Positions 9,301 to 9,815 of a stretch of 9,815 bases of DNA are shown piece by piece (position 1 is the stretch's first letter; each line of letters begins with the position of its first letter). The stretch spans positions 1 through 9,815 of the forward strand of contig JAPTUI010000668.1 in assembly GCA_028067895.1 (NCBI GenBank), in the 5' to 3' direction. The notes below the pieces were generated by a model, which was given only the letters and a program-made list of their open reading frames with translations, did no database searches and had not been told where the DNA came from. Source of the DNA: Pseudomonadota bacterium. GTDB taxonomy: Bacteria; Pseudomonadota; Gammaproteobacteria; Steroidobacterales; Steroidobacteraceae. The translations under genes and the position numbers were made by a program.

Positions 9301-9456
9301 TTCGGTGCATGGCGCGCCGACGGAGCGCCGCGCCACGACTTCCGAAGCGATGCTGTCCAACAAGCTCGCTCGCTGCGCGGCGCAGTGTTCGGGGTGCGCG
9401 TCGAGAGAGAGTCCGAAGCGCCGATGATCGTTCAAGAAGAGCAGGCCTCCGCGTAG
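3391..9456 (+). CDS. druE: Druantia type III helicase DruE (DEAH-box SF2, DUF1998)
   Basis: This 2021-residue superfamily 2 helicase is the likely ATP-driven DNA-engaging component of the defence complex. RecA lobe 1 shows a Q-like FTHQHHAW (100-107), Walker A GTGSGKT (121-127), motif Ia YPLNAL (156-161), TNVTMLEYLLLR (221-232), the DEAH box (252-255) and motif III ATSATIS (287-293). Lobe 2 starts late, with IGFSDSRQGAARLA (620-633), and ends with TTTMEMGVDIPNV (1038-1050) and motif VI YRQRVGRAGR (1065-1074). Insertions of about 320 and 400 residues therefore separate the core motifs. Cysteines cluster at 432/437, 464/466/470 and 476/479; at 1353/1356 and 1369/1372 (a CxxC...CxxC zinc ribbon); at 1452/1455 and 1495; and at 1598/1608/1612/1616/1619. 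The last group, with LVHATRTDVLEL (1511-1522) upstream, has the character of DUF1998. Residues about 1650-2021 form an extension with no recognised motif. The size, motif set and position after druH match DruE. DISARM DrmA and MrfA-like DUF1998 helicases are shorter as far as I know and have other neighbours. No core motif is missing and no frameshift is seen, so the protein should be active. Confidence 0.85.
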   Translation: MIRPGLSEIMERLATRAASAVVARSRLNVPALNAVLLRRLAAEPGHADSLLADPVFEAARVWEPSSLCLGDLEGDLLHPDLVAALDGAATERMPRDRKPFTHQHHAWRAARDGFSFLVTSGTGSGKTECFMVPMLDGLLRDPAKGRLAGVRAIIIYPLNALIESQRERLAAWTEALRHRVSFALYNGLTPETPRRVTRPLAGAELGDRRTIRDSPPAILVTNVTMLEYLLLRAQDRSILERSQGLLRWIVLDEAHSYIGAQAAEMALLLRRVRAAFGVAPDSVQLMATSATISEGPKTREKLAQFVADLAGQDGDRVRVIEGQERKVALPAEGVDTPLDPAGLAACEPGELWERLAPHPRVRRLLRAMEQGGVSLTEAGRHLFDAEGANRRAAIQAILDAAAVAGTAGTTGSRLLPWRAHLFHRALGGVWVCIDPACPHRDTELIEPESGWSLGAVWLRQRDRCLCGAPCFELVACDECGTPHLRAGLEAGAAARLVPARAGEIDEFAPDAEPDPESGLPVSRNEVLLRPSRGTTHDRFVQLDSGAVFDNAPPAGEQWTVLAVIDDETARTCCGGAGQAQVSPLRYGPAFFLGNALPLLLEALAPPIEKSGLPMGGRRAIGFSDSRQGAARLAAKLQQEAERTLTRAFLYHAAQEQRGPAGEERAKLEKKLAVYRCHPDDFPEEIRRVEAELDGAAQPVPWPDLVDRLGHQQELQEFAIQVWRERSRGGRQMAEHPEKLAEMFLYRELFRRPRVQNNPETMGLLRLAFPHLEAKARAKVPAQLVQAGVDEDGWIGLALAAIDFGFRDNLAVDISPDWMVRWVAPRGGRLRAICSPGLAPRDCPEGTTGHWPASKPHPGNPSRLRRLVYALIGGDWDSPTDQDRAGEVLSALWELITATAARHIGRGAYRLDFRKAGVARLGQAWLCPVTRRILAYSPAGRSPYDPARTLTQVHFPGLPVANAGGLDPKQRDDVRRWCAEAPEVAALRSQGLWTNLHDRAAEYPPFLRAQEHSAQIPRPVLEIYEDRFKDGFINVLNCTTTMEMGVDIPNVALVVNSNVPPSLSNYRQRVGRAGRRGEASAFAATFCRDLPWDLIAFEGPARYLATAISAPAVRLDSPSLVARHVHAALLGAFLRARPQGFSIRTSTGAFFGATEAADNPVAEDALVDAFITWLRDWQSHDQELFGHLDALTRGTALDGRSPVALAGATAEALEALLGHWRAEYGELLSRAAAATALEVKSAFTNRAKRMRGEFLLSELARRGFTPSYGFPVDVVCFDHLTGHDHDRDPADGPIAFGEPRGAPARTLDVAIREYAPGAEVLVDGLVHLSEGVLPAWSARADVSGLEDLQWFWECRQCHRFGLTRLVPEVCPTCEAPRPASHRTLRPSGFLGRRAPHTGYESLGHVPYQLPRIAATGAAWQALPDPQAGRLRADPVGQVVTLSSGANGFGYAVCLACGRAVAEEEEISHAATPMPDALRNHMPLASGREMKLVNGYCPGGLTEPHRVQRHVRLVHATRTDVLELQLPAGASGASGLALAAGLRETLAERLGADVREIGVAVSASQGPTGEARLSLFLHDRATQGAGLVTRLAEPDWFSGCLSHATERLDCVQDCENGCTACVLRPDLSFAGNQLDRRGGLDLARELHMRLKLPDALRVLGPETQILEEPLVDWLERQRRAGALAAVTVFLHGRPIEWDFPAWPLNGVLPRLKQAGVRARLVIDSTVLTDRTVEIAQRLDLYRLAGHAALAESASLPVASGAPILAVAERPTGPIAIAAPDPAGSVPGAAWGRGERIVLVRGPMPALPEMRDIESSRLVSLSLGNAWLLRLANHLDGPVAQFGRAFWNLIGRESPRILDAMKMHGVSLADYTDRYLVTPLSIRLFFEVLAAMPGRGERGQVSVTTARLDRYEQVGWAVYHSFAEDLPRRDVLQALLPKGASVIIRPRAELPHARRLRLILGDGRQVTLLLDQGFGAWRADGAPRHDFRSDAVQQARSLRGAVFGVRVERESEAPMIVQEEQASA

Positions 9457-9477
9457 CGTCCGATGCAGGCTGTGCGA

Positions 9478-9502
9478 GGGGAAGGGCCATTCGCCTTTTT
9501 CC
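9478..9502 (+). terminator. Possible weak terminator after druE
   Basis: The segment 9478-9485 (GGGGAAGG) can pair with 9494-9502 (CCTTTTTCC) around an eight-base loop, using two G-T pairs and one bulged T. It begins 22 bases after the druE stop. The T-run lies inside the stem instead of after it, so this is not a textbook intrinsic terminator. It is the only candidate in the short space between druE and the convergent frame. Confidence 0.25.
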
Positions 9503-9503
9503 G

Positions 9504-9815
9504 TCAGTCTGATCGCCGATTGTCCGTTTCCGAGGCGTGCACTCTGGTGCTTGGATCATCGGGAGAACCGATGTGCCGACCGTCGGATTTCGGGGGAAGT
9601 TGCGCCGACGAACTGCCCAGGGGCGCCGAGTGCGCCCTGCCCGCGGATTGCCAGCGGTTGGGCGTGACCGCCGGGGTCCGTGGCGCGGGCATCCGAAACG
9701 CCCGGTCCGTGGTAATGAAGCGCTCGACGATGATCGGCACCAGCTTCTCGACGGGTGGCGCCTCGGACAGGCCGTCCTGCGCCGCGATGGCCGCGGCGTA
9801 GTCGCGGATCAGCGC
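9504..9815 (-). CDS. 3' part of a convergent gene, unidentified, possibly with a replaced tail
   Basis: A leftward frame is open from the right edge to TGA (9506-9504), giving 103 residues. The first 41 codons, down to about 9693, are strongly coding-like: only CCA, ATT and TTT end in A/T, and the peptide reads as a helical domain (ALIRDYAAAIAAQDGLSEAP, then VEKLVPIIVERFITTDRAF). The last 62 or so codons change character: about 17 end in A/T, and the residues become a P/S/R/T/A-rich low-complexity tail typical of non-coding frames. The gene may therefore be a real C-terminus with a disordered tail, or a gene cut near 9690 whose frame runs on by chance to a stop. I do not recognise the family. 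It faces druE and is not part of that operon. Confidence 0.45.
   Translation of the reverse strand, partial: ALIRDYAAAIAAQDGLSEAPPVEKLVPIIVERFITTDRAFRMPAPRTPAVTPNRWQSAGRAHSAPLGSSSAQLPPKSDGRHIGSPDDPSTRVHASETDNRRSD
9618..9639. repeat. Short inverted repeat in the right-hand spacer
   Basis: GGGCGC (9621-9626) and GCGCCC (9632-9637) pair perfectly around the loop CGAGT. The outer CA/TG (9618-9619 and 9638-9639) can extend the stem past one bulged G. There is no T-run on either side, so a terminator is unlikely. It lies in the degraded-looking tail of the convergent frame. In DNA this GC-rich such a hairpin could arise by chance. Confidence 0.25.

Larger units (their letters stand above)
155..9456 (+). 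other. Complete Druantia type III anti-phage operon
   Basis: The two genes lie in the same direction, overlap by four bases and are intact, which is the full known gene content of Druantia type III (DruH plus DruE). Types I and II carry other accessory genes (DruA-D, or DruM/F/G with a cytosine methylase), and none of these is visible here. The subtype call assumes that the unseen flanks add no further core gene. Confidence 0.75.

Noticed and set aside
9463..9801. A 112-codon + strand ORF starting six bases after the druE stop
   Set aside because: It lies opposite the more convincing leftward frame. Its composition (C/S/R/G/A-rich) is typical of an antisense shadow, and it has no recognisable motif or clear ribosome binding site.
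1..9815. CRISPR arrays, tRNA/rRNA genes, insertion sequences, tandem repeats
   Set aside because: Looked for by eye on both strands. No spaced direct repeats, cloverleaf-like segments, transposase motifs or terminal inverted repeats were seen.

Overview
The window is GC-rich and looks like part of a defence island in a high-GC bacterium, most likely a proteobacterium. No rRNA, tRNA or other phylogenetic marker is present, so the taxon cannot be fixed more closely. Almost all of it (about 155-9456) is one two-gene operon on the + strand. A 1079-residue protein with no recognisable enzymatic motif is followed, with an ATGA stop/start overlap, by a 2021-residue DEAH-box superfamily 2 helicase that carries a DUF1998-type cysteine module. 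A large orphan protein paired with a helicase of about 2000 residues is the layout of Druantia type III anti-phage defence (druH-druE). I assign it on architecture, motifs and gene order, not on a database match.

Layout: 2-91 is the 3' end of an upstream + strand gene, of which only the last 29 codons are visible. 92-154 is a short spacer with a plausible ribosome binding site but no convincing promoter. 155-3394 is druH. 3391-9456 is druE. 9457-9815 has no complete gene: it holds a weak hairpin with a T-run just after druE, then the 3' part of a leftward open frame that enters from beyond the right edge.

How the genes probably work together: DruE has a complete set of helicase motifs split by very long insertions, several zinc-type cysteine clusters, the DUF1998 module and a C-terminal extension of about 370 residues with no recognised motif. 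It is the likely DNA-engaging motor. DruH has a helical N-terminus, a beta-rich middle and a helical C-terminus, and is probably its obligate partner. The overlap of the two genes suggests coupled translation and a fixed stoichiometry. The upstream fragment could belong to a further defence gene, since Zorya type II is a reported frequent neighbour of Druantia III, but the fragment is too short to tell.

Codon use differs along the window. The right-hand leftward frame is very rich in third-position G/C over its first 41 visible codons, whereas the upstream fragment and the start of druH are clearly less so. This fits a horizontally acquired cassette whose right boundary lies near 9500-9700.
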